This document shows positions 1 to 4,102 of a stretch of 7,154 nt of DNA, one piece after another. Numbering within the stretch: the first letter of the stretch is position 1; every line of letters starts with the position of its first letter. Source of the DNA: Brevundimonas sp. UBA5866 (GTDB taxonomy: Bacteria > Pseudomonadota > Alphaproteobacteria > Caulobacterales > Caulobacteraceae); NCBI RefSeq assembly GCF_002432125.1, contig NZ_DJFS01000093.1:1-7154 (forward strand), given 5' to 3'. The translations under genes were made by a program, and so were the position numbers. Under the pieces are notes generated by a model, which was not told where the DNA came from, did not search any database, and saw nothing but the letters and a program-made list of their open reading frames with translations.

Positions 1-198
1 AGGGGCGGCAGCCGGAGCGGCGACCGGAGCCGGAGCGGCGGCGTATTGGACCGGAGCGGCGGCGACGGTGACTTCGCGCTTCACCTTGATCTTCAGATCG
101 TCCTTTTCGACTTCGATCTCGGTCAGCTCGGTCTCGTTCAGGATGTTGGCGAGGGCGCGGACCAGTTCGGCGTCGATAGCGGTGTGTTTGTCGGACAT
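1..198 (-). CDS. accB: Biotin carboxyl carrier protein of acetyl-CoA carboxylase, N-terminal part (runs off the window)
   Basis: AccB carries the covalently bound biotin that takes CO2 from biotin carboxylase (AccC) and passes it to the carboxyltransferase to form malonyl-CoA, the first committed step of fatty acid synthesis in the cytoplasm. Only the first 66 codons are visible. They show the usual N-terminal helix (MSDKHTAIDAELVRALANIL), then the short NETELTEIEVEKDDLKIKV segment that is highly typical of AccB, and then an Ala/Pro-rich linker (VAAAPVQYAAAPAPVAAPAA region). The C-terminal biotinyl domain with its EAMKM-type lysine lies beyond position 1. The ATG at 198-196 is the natural start for the family. 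The gene follows aroQ after a 35-base gap on the same strand, an arrangement found in many proteobacteria, where accC usually comes next. The N-terminus alone is distinctive, so the call is fairly firm even though the catalytic domain is not seen. Confidence 0.9.
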   Translation of the reverse strand, partial: MSDKHTAIDAELVRALANILNETELTEIEVEKDDLKIKVKREVTVAAAPVQYAAAPAPVAAPAAAP

Positions 199-233
199 CT
201 TTGTCTCTTCTCGTGTACTTACGCCGTTAGCCC

Positions 234-677
234 TTAGGCGCGACGGATCATGTTCAGGGCCGCTTTCACGGCCAGTTCGTATCCCTGTACGCCCAGACCG
301 GCGATCACGCCGGTGGCTGCCAGTGACACATAGGAGTGGTGCCTGAAGGCCTCGCGCGCGGCGGGGTTCGACAGGTGGCACTCGATGACGGGAATGCTCA
401 GGGTTTTCAGCGCGTCGTACAGGGCCACAGAGGTGTGGGTGTAGGCTGCTGGATTGATGATCAGAGCCGAAGCTTGCGAGCGGGCTTCCTGGATCCAGTC
501 GACCAGCTGGCCTTCGTGGTTGGATTGCAGGAACACGACCTTCGCGCCGTCCGCCGCCGCTATGCAGCGGGCCTGCACGTCGGCGAGGGTTTCGTGCCCA
601 TAGATATCCGGCTCACGCTCTCCGAGGAGATTGAGGTTCGGACCGTTCAGGACATACAGGACAGGCGCTTGTGGCAT
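234..677 (-). CDS. aroQ: Type II 3-dehydroquinate dehydratase
   Basis: AroQ converts 3-dehydroquinate to 3-dehydroshikimate in the cytoplasmic shikimate pathway to aromatic amino acids. Counting from the ATG at 677 the protein has 147 residues, the normal type II size. The family signature LNGPNLNLLGEREPDIYG is at 10-27, with Arg21 and Tyr26 in the positions of the catalytic Arg and Tyr. Next come NHEGQLVDWI (53-62), INPAAYTHTSVALYDAL (74-90) and ECHLSNPAAREAFRHHS (99-115), with the catalytic His101, Glu99, Arg108 and Arg112. All expected active-site residues are present. A TTG at 692 would add five residues, but no ribosome binding site precedes it and the extension is not typical, so ATG 677 was preferred; its own ribosome binding site (AGAG-like) is weak. 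It probably forms an operon with accB, 35 bases downstream. Confidence 0.96.
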   Translation of the reverse strand: MPQAPVLYVLNGPNLNLLGEREPDIYGHETLADVQARCIAAADGAKVVFLQSNHEGQLVDWIQEARSQASALIINPAAYTHTSVALYDALKTLSIPVIECHLSNPAAREAFRHHSYVSLAATGVIAGLGVQGYELAVKAALNMIRRA

Positions 678-720
678 TCGCTCTGGTTGCAAGGCGCGCG
701 CGGCACGCGGAATCGTGGGC

Positions 721-750
721 TTTGTAGCGCGACTTTGGTGTCGACGCCAA
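721..750 (-). promoter_or_regulatory. Candidate housekeeping promoter of aroQ-accB
   Basis: Read on the minus strand, TTGGCG (750-745) is followed after a short spacer by GCTACAAA (728-721). This is close to the Caulobacter housekeeping sigma consensus TTGACGS / GCTANAWC: one mismatch in the first six bases of the -35 element and one of eight in the -10 element. The spacer is about 15 bases between the consensus blocks, slightly longer than the usual 10-14. Transcription would start near 715 and give a leader of roughly 35-40 bases before the aroQ ATG. This is a pattern match only. Confidence 0.4.
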
Positions 751-767
751 GCATTCGGCTATATTGT

Positions 768-780
768 TGACGTTACGTCA
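768..780. promoter_or_regulatory. Perfect palindrome TGACGT-T-ACGTCA, operator-like
   Basis: Two perfect 6-base inverted half-sites flank a single central T. The site lies about 18 bases upstream of the candidate aroQ -35 element, where an activator or other regulator of aroQ could bind. Its shape fits a dimeric DNA-binding protein, but I cannot name the regulator. It is too short for a terminator and has no T tract. Confidence 0.35.
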
Positions 781-783
781 GTA

Positions 784-797
784 ATCGGCTGGCCGAT
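784..797. repeat. Perfect short inverted repeat ATCGGC-TG-GCCGAT
   Basis: Two 6-base arms are separated by 2 bases, only 3 bases beyond the palindrome at 768-780, so the two dyads sit side by side on one DNA face region of about 30 bases. This could be a second operator half or a chance palindrome in GC-rich DNA. No function can be read from it. Confidence 0.3.
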
Positions 798-861
798 CCA
801 GTCAAGGGGCCAGGGCGCAGTGTTTCACAGCAAAGCTATCACATCTACAGGTGACGCTTTC

Positions 862-963
862 ATGACCGCGCAAAAGGCTTCCGTTAGCGTCAACGGAAGG
901 GCGCGGTCCGTCGATGGCCCAGTTAGGCGGTGGGTTGGACATTGCCTGTCCTCTGGGGGATGA
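862..963 (+). CDS. Possible 33-residue small ORF or leader peptide (doubtful)
   Basis: An ATG at 862 is preceded by AGGTGA at 849-854 with a 7-base spacing, a good ribosome binding site, and the frame stays open for 33 codons to a TGA at 961-963. The peptide starts MTAQKASVSVNGRARSV and ends RRWVGHCLSSGG. I recognise no family. Against it being a real gene: third-position GC is lower than in the neighbouring genes, AGG codons occur twice, and the frame is open upstream anyway because of base composition. In its favour: the ribosome binding site, one stem-loop inside the frame (878-899) and a second that spans its stop codon (934-976), the layout of a regulatory leader peptide. There is no run of one amino acid codon as in classic attenuators. 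It would be transcribed toward the gene at 1089. Confidence 0.2.
   Translation: MTAQKASVSVNGRARSVDGPVRRWVGHCLSSGG
878..899. repeat. Stem-loop, 8-bp perfect stem with 6-base loop
   Basis: CTTCCGTT (878-885) and AACGGAAG (892-899) are exact reverse complements around the loop AGCGTC. On the minus strand the stem is followed by CCTTTTG, a short T run, so a weak leftward terminator is possible; on the plus strand no T run follows. It lies inside the doubtful small reading frame at 862-963. Confidence 0.45.
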
Positions 964-976
964 GGCATGGTCCAAC
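934..976. repeat. Long imperfect stem-loop with 13-base arms
   Basis: The left arm GTTGGACATTGCC (934-946) and the right arm GGCATGGTCCAAC (964-976) pair at 11 of 13 positions; the outer 7 bases (GTTGGAC/GTCCAAC) and the inner 3 (GCC/GGC) are perfect. The apical 17 bases can partly pair as well (TCC with GGA). The stop codon of the small frame (961-963) lies just inside the right arm. No T run follows on either strand, so it is not a standard intrinsic terminator. It could be a structured leader RNA, a protein-binding dyad or the footprint of a small RNA. Confidence 0.45.
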
Positions 977-1007
977 AAGGCTAAATATAAATATCCACTC
1001 TCGAAAT

Positions 1008-1038
1008 TCCTGAAACCGTGCATAGTGGAAATTCAGGA
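1008..1038. repeat. Dyad TCCTGAA ... TTCAGGA upstream of the secreted-protein gene
   Basis: Exact 7-base inverted arms at 1008-1014 and 1032-1038 are separated by 17 bases, ending about 50 bases before the ATG at 1089. AAATTC occurs at both ends of the structure, which strengthens the impression of a symmetric site. It could be an operator or an RNA hairpin in the leader. No regulator can be named. Confidence 0.3.
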
Positions 1039-1075
1039 CGGATAGGTTTCGACAAGCTTTGAAGTATTTGAGTGT

Positions 1076-1081
1076 GGAGGG
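1076..1081 (+). promoter_or_regulatory. Ribosome binding site GGAGGG that fixes the start at 1089
   Basis: A near-ideal Shine-Dalgarno sequence lies 7 bases before the ATG at 1089. It argues against the longer reading from a TTG at 1059, which would place this sequence inside the coding region. Confidence 0.8.
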
Positions 1082-1088
1082 TCTGATC

Positions 1089-2069
1089 ATGTTTGCCGCA
1101 AATGCAAAACATAGGCCGTTTTCCATCTGTGCCGTTCCCGCCACGGGGCGTGTCAGGGCTTTGTGCCTTGTCGTCTCATCTGTGATGGCGCTGGCATTAT
1201 TGCCGACGCAGTCTCCCGCTCAAGAAGCGCCTCCCACCACTGTTGAGGATGTCGTTGTCACAGGCCGCAAACTGCAAAAAGCCGTCGATGAATTCGTGTC
1301 GGAGGTGACGCTTCCGCCGCCCGGGCACGGGCCTGCGCGATGGGGGCAGAAAATCTGTGTGGGTGTGGTGAACCTGCAGCAGGACGCCGCTCGGATTCTC
1401 ATCGACCGCGTTTCGGACGCTGCCGCATCAATCAATCTGGAACCCCAAGGTCCGGATTGCGATCCCAACATCCTCATTATCGCAACGGCAGAGGCCGACA
1501 CCTTGGCCAATGTGCTGGTCGAACGCAGCCCTCTGGCATTTCGGCCCCGATATTCCGGCTCGTCCCAATCGCGCATCGCGCTTGAGCGGTTTCGCACCAG
1601 TAGCGCGCCGGTCAGATGGTGGCATGTCAGCTTGCCGATTACGCGTGATGGGGCCCCCGCGGTCCGAATGCCGGGCGAGGAAACCGCGCCTATGATTACC
1701 GGCAGCGGACTTCTGACGACTGAAATCACCAATCGGCTGCTGCGATCCTTCATCATCCTGGATATTTCTAAGATGGAAGGGCTGAACTTTCAGCAGGTGG
1801 GGGATTATGTGGCGATGGTGGCCTTGGCCCAGATGAACCCCGAAGCGGATACCTCCAGCTTCAGTACCATATTGAACGTGTTTGATGAGCCGACCCAGCA
1901 TGCGGGGCTGACCCAGTGGGATCGCAACTACCTGCAGTCGCTATACGGCTCCTATCTCAACCAGCGCCGCCCCAATGCACAGGTCGGCGCCATCGGCAGC
2001 CGCATGGCGCGCGATATCCGCAGCGAGAGACGTACCTCCGAGGCGCAAGAGACGACCTCTCAAGACTGA
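1089..2069 (+). CDS. Secreted protein of unknown function with a TonB-box-like N-terminus
   Basis: I do not recognise a named family; proteins with this general look occur as hypothetical proteins in Caulobacterales. The product has 326 residues from the ATG at 1089. A signal peptide is clear: basic residues (RVR, about 21-23), a hydrophobic core (ALCLVVSSVMALALL) and a probable cleavage after SPA (44/45). The mature protein begins with an EDVVVTGRK stretch (53-61) resembling the TonB-box region of TonB-dependent receptors, yet the protein is far too short for a receptor barrel. The mature part has exactly two cysteines (Cys90 in RWGQKICVGVVNL and Cys124 in GPDCDPN), so one disulfide is likely. 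A VRWWHVS motif is at 175-181, and a hydrophobic stretch (LLRSFIILDI) around 217-226 looks buried rather than membrane-spanning. The C-terminus is polar and probably disordered. thiS starts 69 bases downstream on the same strand, so co-transcription is possible, but nothing links it to thiamine. It is probably periplasmic. Confidence 0.85.
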   Translation: MFAANAKHRPFSICAVPATGRVRALCLVVSSVMALALLPTQSPAQEAPPTTVEDVVVTGRKLQKAVDEFVSEVTLPPPGHGPARWGQKICVGVVNLQQDAARILIDRVSDAAASINLEPQGPDCDPNILIIATAEADTLANVLVERSPLAFRPRYSGSSQSRIALERFRTSSAPVRWWHVSLPITRDGAPAVRMPGEETAPMITGSGLLTTEITNRLLRSFIILDISKMEGLNFQQVGDYVAMVALAQMNPEADTSSFSTILNVFDEPTQHAGLTQWDRNYLQSLYGSYLNQRRPNAQVGAIGSRMARDIRSERRTSEAQETTSQD

Positions 2070-2077
2070 CGTCTTGA
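2060..2077 (+). repeat. Short stem-loop over the stop codon of the secreted-protein gene
   Basis: TCAAGAC (2060-2066) and GTCTTGA (2071-2077) form a perfect 7-bp stem with the 4-base loop TGAC, which contains the stop codon. No T run follows, so it is at most a weak terminator or a 3'-end stabilising hairpin between this gene and thiS. Confidence 0.35.
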
Positions 2078-2110
2078 TCTGATTGAGTTACGCCGCGCAT
2101 CACCCCATAT

Positions 2111-2130
2111 TCCTGCCGAAACGACAGGAG
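2111..2130 (+). promoter_or_regulatory. thiS ribosome binding site held in a small hairpin
   Basis: CAGGAG (2125-2130) is a good Shine-Dalgarno sequence 8 bases before the TTG at 2139 and is what supports that start. Its bases CAGGA (2125-2129) are exactly complementary to TCCTG (2111-2115), and CG pairs with CG further in (2117-2118 with 2122-2123) around an AAA loop, with one C-A mismatch. In the mRNA this would cover the ribosome binding site. No thiamine pyrophosphate riboswitch sequence is seen upstream. Confidence 0.5.
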
Positions 2131-2138
2131 TTGACCCG

Positions 2139-2336
2139 TTGCGTATCGAAGTGAATGGCCAAGGCCGCGACACCTCGGCCCAGACCGTTCTGGGCCTTAT
2201 CGAGGAACTGAAGCTTGACCCCCGCAAGGTCGCGGTCGAGCGCAACCTCGAAATTGTGCCGCGTTCGCTTCATGCAACCACCCCCCTGACCGATGGCGAC
2301 AGGATCGAACTGGTACAGTTCGTTGGTGGTGGCTGA
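2139..2336 (+). CDS. thiS: Sulfur carrier protein ThiS
   Basis: ThiS is a small ubiquitin-like protein. Its C-terminal glycine is adenylated by ThiF and turned into a thiocarboxylate, which gives its sulfur to ThiG for the thiazole ring of thiamine. The product has 65 residues, normal for the family. It opens with MRIEVNGQ, the typical first strand of the beta-grasp fold, and ends VQFVGGG, with the exposed Gly-Gly tail that receives the sulfur. The start is TTG at 2139, chosen because CAGGAG lies 8 bases upstream and because the ThiS alignment begins right there; no ATG is available nearby. thiG follows after 75 bases, so the two form a thiSG pair. Neither thiF, thiO/thiH nor thiE is in the window. 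The rare start codon and the hairpin over the ribosome binding site suggest low or regulated translation. Confidence 0.93.
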   Translation: MRIEVNGQGRDTSAQTVLGLIEELKLDPRKVAVERNLEIVPRSLHATTPLTDGDRIELVQFVGGG

Positions 2337-2406
2337 GCCGATCGGCTTGCTCAGGATCAAATCGGGTATCTGTGGCTTTAACGCGGGGCTGACAGTCGCT
2401 AACTGT
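2333..2406 (+). repeat. Inverted repeats in the thiS-thiG spacer
   Basis: Three pairings can be drawn. AGCCGATCGGCT (2336-2347) is a perfect 12-base palindrome. CTGAGC (2333-2338) pairs with GCTCAG (2349-2354), overlapping and so excluding the first. ACAGT (2392-2396) pairs with ACTGT (2402-2406) directly before the GGGG (2407-2410) and the thiG ATG at 2412. The 75-base gap is long for a thiSG pair, and the thiG ribosome binding site is poor (GGGG one base from the ATG). No T run follows any stem. Confidence 0.4.
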
Positions 2407-2411
2407 GGGGC

Positions 2412-3200
2412 ATGACCGAATCCGCCCCTCGTACCGATAGCTGGACCGTCGCAGGTCGCACCTTCAACTCGCGTTTGATCGTCGGCACGGGCAAATACCG
2501 TGACTATGAGCAGAACGCCGCCGCCGTGGTGGCGTCGGGCGCGGAAATGGTGACGGTGGCCGTGCGCCGCGTGAACCTGACCGATCCGGGCCAGCCGGTC
2601 CTGACGGACTATATCGATCCCAAGAAATACACCTATCTGCCGAACACGGCGGGCTGTTTCACCGCTGAGGACGCCATGCGCACCCTGCGCCTCGCGCGAG
2701 AGGCCGGTGGCTGGACGCTGGTGAAGCTGGAAGTGCTTTCGGAACAGAAGCACCTGTATCCGGACATGGAAGAAACCCTGCGCGCGTTGAAGCTGCTGAC
2801 CGCAGAGGGCTTTGAGGTCATGGTCTATTGCACCGATGACCCCGTCTATGCCCGCAAGCTGGAAGATGCGGGCGCGGTCGCCATCATGCCGCTGGGCGCG
2901 CCGATCGGCTCGGGGCTGGGCATCCAGAACCCGATCAACATCCGCATGATCGTGGAACAGTCCAAGGTTCCGGTTCTGGTTGATGCTGGTGTGGGCACGG
3001 CCTCGGACGCGGCTGTGGCTATGGAACTGGGTTGTGATGGCGTGCTGATGAACACCGCCATTGCCGAGGCCCGCGATCCGGTGCTGATGGCCAGCGCCAT
3101 GAAGCACGCGGTCATCGCCGGTCGTGAATCCTATCTGGCGGGCCGAATGAAGAAGCGGATGTTCGCCGATCCGTCATCGCCGCTGGCGGGCCTGATCTAA
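2412..3200 (+). CDS. thiG: Thiazole synthase ThiG
   Basis: ThiG condenses 1-deoxy-D-xylulose 5-phosphate, dehydroglycine and the sulfur from ThiS thiocarboxylate into the thiazole phosphate moiety of thiamine, in the cytoplasm. The product has 262 residues, the usual length, and reads as a complete (beta/alpha)8 barrel. Visible hallmarks are SRLIVGTGKY (20-29), VRRVNL (51-56), LPNTAGCFTAEDAMR (76-90), VKLEVL (104-109) with Lys105 as the expected Schiff-base lysine, MPLGAPIGSGLGI (159-171), VLVDAGVGTASDAAVAMELG (189-208) with Asp191, and DGVLMNTAIAEARDP (209-223). No residue expected for activity is missing. ATG 2412 is the first start after an in-frame stop at 2400-2402. thiS lies 75 bases upstream, and a strong terminator begins 7 bases after the stop codon. 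Confidence 0.97.
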   Translation: MTESAPRTDSWTVAGRTFNSRLIVGTGKYRDYEQNAAAVVASGAEMVTVAVRRVNLTDPGQPVLTDYIDPKKYTYLPNTAGCFTAEDAMRTLRLAREAGGWTLVKLEVLSEQKHLYPDMEETLRALKLLTAEGFEVMVYCTDDPVYARKLEDAGAVAIMPLGAPIGSGLGIQNPINIRMIVEQSKVPVLVDAGVGTASDAAVAMELGCDGVLMNTAIAEARDPVLMASAMKHAVIAGRESYLAGRMKKRMFADPSSPLAGLI

Positions 3201-3207
3201 GACAGCA

Positions 3208-3242
3208 AAAGGGCCGGAAAGCAGATCGCTTTCCGGCCCTTT
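3208..3242. terminator. Strong bidirectional intrinsic terminator between thiG and the DsbA-like gene
   Basis: AAAGGGCCGGAAAGC (3208-3222) and GCTTTCCGGCCCTTT (3228-3242) are exact reverse complements: a 15-bp perfect stem with the 5-base loop AGATC. On the plus strand the stem runs into TTTCTGT just after thiG. On the minus strand it ends with TTTTGC just after the DsbA-like gene stop at 3260. One element therefore serves both convergent transcripts. Confidence 0.92.
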
Positions 3243-3259
3243 CTGTATCTGGATGCTGC

Positions 3260-4069
3260 TTATTTAGCCGCTTCGATCATCTTTTCGACTTCTGCCGGAT
3301 CGATGCTGGCGCTGGTCTTGCCGTTGACGAAGAAGGTCGGCGTGCCGCGCAGGCGCAGGGCGGTGCCGATGGTGTGGATGTCGGTGATGTGGCGCACGGT
3401 TTCAGGTGCGGTCATGGCGGCGCGGGCCTTGGCCATGTCCACACCGGCTTCCTGAAGGATCGCATCGATGGCGGCTTCGTTAAGGGCGCGCTCAGCCATC
3501 AGGGCGTTGTGGACCTGGATGTATTTGCCCTGGGCGTGCGCCGCCAGGGCGGCACGGGCGGCATAGTTGGAGGTGACGGTCGAACCATTGTCGAGGATCG
3601 GCCATTCCTTGAAGACAAAGCGCACTTCCGGATGGCGGTCCATCATCTCGCGATAGGGGCCGGCCACGGCCTTACAGCCGGGGCAGCGATAGTCGAAGAA
3701 CTGGATCACCGTGACCTTGGCGTCCTGCGGGCCCACAGCCGGATCGCGGGGATCGGCGGCAAGCAGATTCGGATTGGCGGCCACGGCGCTATCGATAGCG
3801 GAGGTGGCGTTCTGTTCCTCGGCGATCTGGCGGGCTTCCAGCATTTCGTCGAGAATCTGCGGATTGTTCAGCAGATAGCCGCGCACATGCGGGCCGACAC
3901 CGACGCCGAGATAGGGCAGGCCGGCAAGGATCAGCGCGGCTGCCGATATGGCGATGGCCGCACCGGCAAGCACAGGCGTCGAAGTGCCCGACGTCGAGCG
4001 GCGACCCTTGGCCCCTTCAAGCTGGGGTGCAGGCGCGTGTTCGGGGGCGGTCGGCGGGGTGTCGGTCAT
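3260..4069 (-). CDS. Membrane-anchored DsbA/ScsC-family thiol:disulfide oxidoreductase
   Basis: The product (269 residues) is a thioredoxin-fold protein of the DsbA family, expected to act on cysteines of secreted proteins in the periplasm. Residues 1-32 are polar, Pro/Ala-rich and probably cytoplasmic, with Lys/Arg at 21-24. Residues about 33-57 form one hydrophobic segment, read as an uncleaved anchor. Residues 61-85 (VRGYLLNNPQILDEMLEARQ) match the N-terminal helical region seen in ScsC-like members. The thioredoxin domain starts near 115 (DAKVTVIQFFDYRCPGC) with the catalytic pair Cys129 and Cys132; the cis-proline loop RGTPTFFVNG (241-250) carries Thr243-Pro244. The dipeptide between the cysteines is Pro-Gly, unlike the Pro-His of classical DsbA or the Pro-Tyr common in this branch. 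These are the only two cysteines. It follows the M48 gene by 33 bases on the same strand and ends at the shared terminator, so it is probably the last gene of the rne operon. Oxidase versus isomerase activity cannot be told from sequence. Confidence 0.9.
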   Translation of the reverse strand: MTDTPPTAPEHAPAPQLEGAKGRRSTSGTSTPVLAGAAIAISAAALILAGLPYLGVGVGPHVRGYLLNNPQILDEMLEARQIAEEQNATSAIDSAVAANPNLLAADPRDPAVGPQDAKVTVIQFFDYRCPGCKAVAGPYREMMDRHPEVRFVFKEWPILDNGSTVTSNYAARAALAAHAQGKYIQVHNALMAERALNEAAIDAILQEAGVDMAKARAAMTAPETVRHITDIHTIGTALRLRGTPTFFVNGKTSASIDPAEVEKMIEAAK

Positions 4070-4102
4070 GGAAATGGGGTACTCGTCAGGGACGCAGAGG
4101 GT

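Larger units (their letters stand above)
678..1088. other. Palindrome-rich intergenic region between divergent aroQ and the unknown secreted-protein gene
   Basis: This 411-base stretch lies between aroQ on the minus strand and the gene starting at 1089 on the plus strand. I see no convincing conserved gene. It contains a candidate aroQ promoter (721-750), two perfect short palindromes (768-780 and 784-797), a doubtful 33-codon reading frame with a reasonable ribosome binding site (862-963), two stem-loops (878-899 and 934-976), a looser dyad (1008-1038) and the ribosome binding site at 1076-1081. The part from about 976 to 1088 is more AT-rich than its surroundings, as expected for a promoter region of the rightward gene. 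The only -10-like match there (GCTAAATA at 980-987) has no partner -35 at a suitable distance. Confidence 0.7.

Noticed and set aside
678..692. TTG at 692 as the aroQ start
   Set aside because: No Shine-Dalgarno precedes it, and the ATG at 677 gives a product of normal length starting just before the conserved motif.
336..770. 144-codon plus-strand frame opposite aroQ
   Set aside because: Antisense to aroQ, which has a full set of active-site residues; no motif of its own.
980..987. GCTAAATA as the -10 element of the secreted-protein gene
   Set aside because: It matches 7 of 8 bases of the Caulobacter -10 consensus, but no -35 element is found at a suitable distance, since the upstream bases are the stem-loop at 934-976.
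1059..1088. TTG at 1059 as the start of the secreted-protein gene
   Set aside because: It would place the GGAGGG ribosome binding site (1076-1081) inside the gene and add ten residues in front of a complete signal peptide.
2070..2138. TPP (THI-box) riboswitch upstream of thiS
   Set aside because: The space is only 69 bases and lacks the conserved CTGAGA and the ACCTGATCTGG-type core; only a small hairpin over the ribosome binding site is visible.
2100..3107. 335-codon open frame on the minus strand opposite thiS and thiG
   Set aside because: thiS and thiG are certain on the plus strand; the antisense product is His/Arg/Gln-rich without any family motif.
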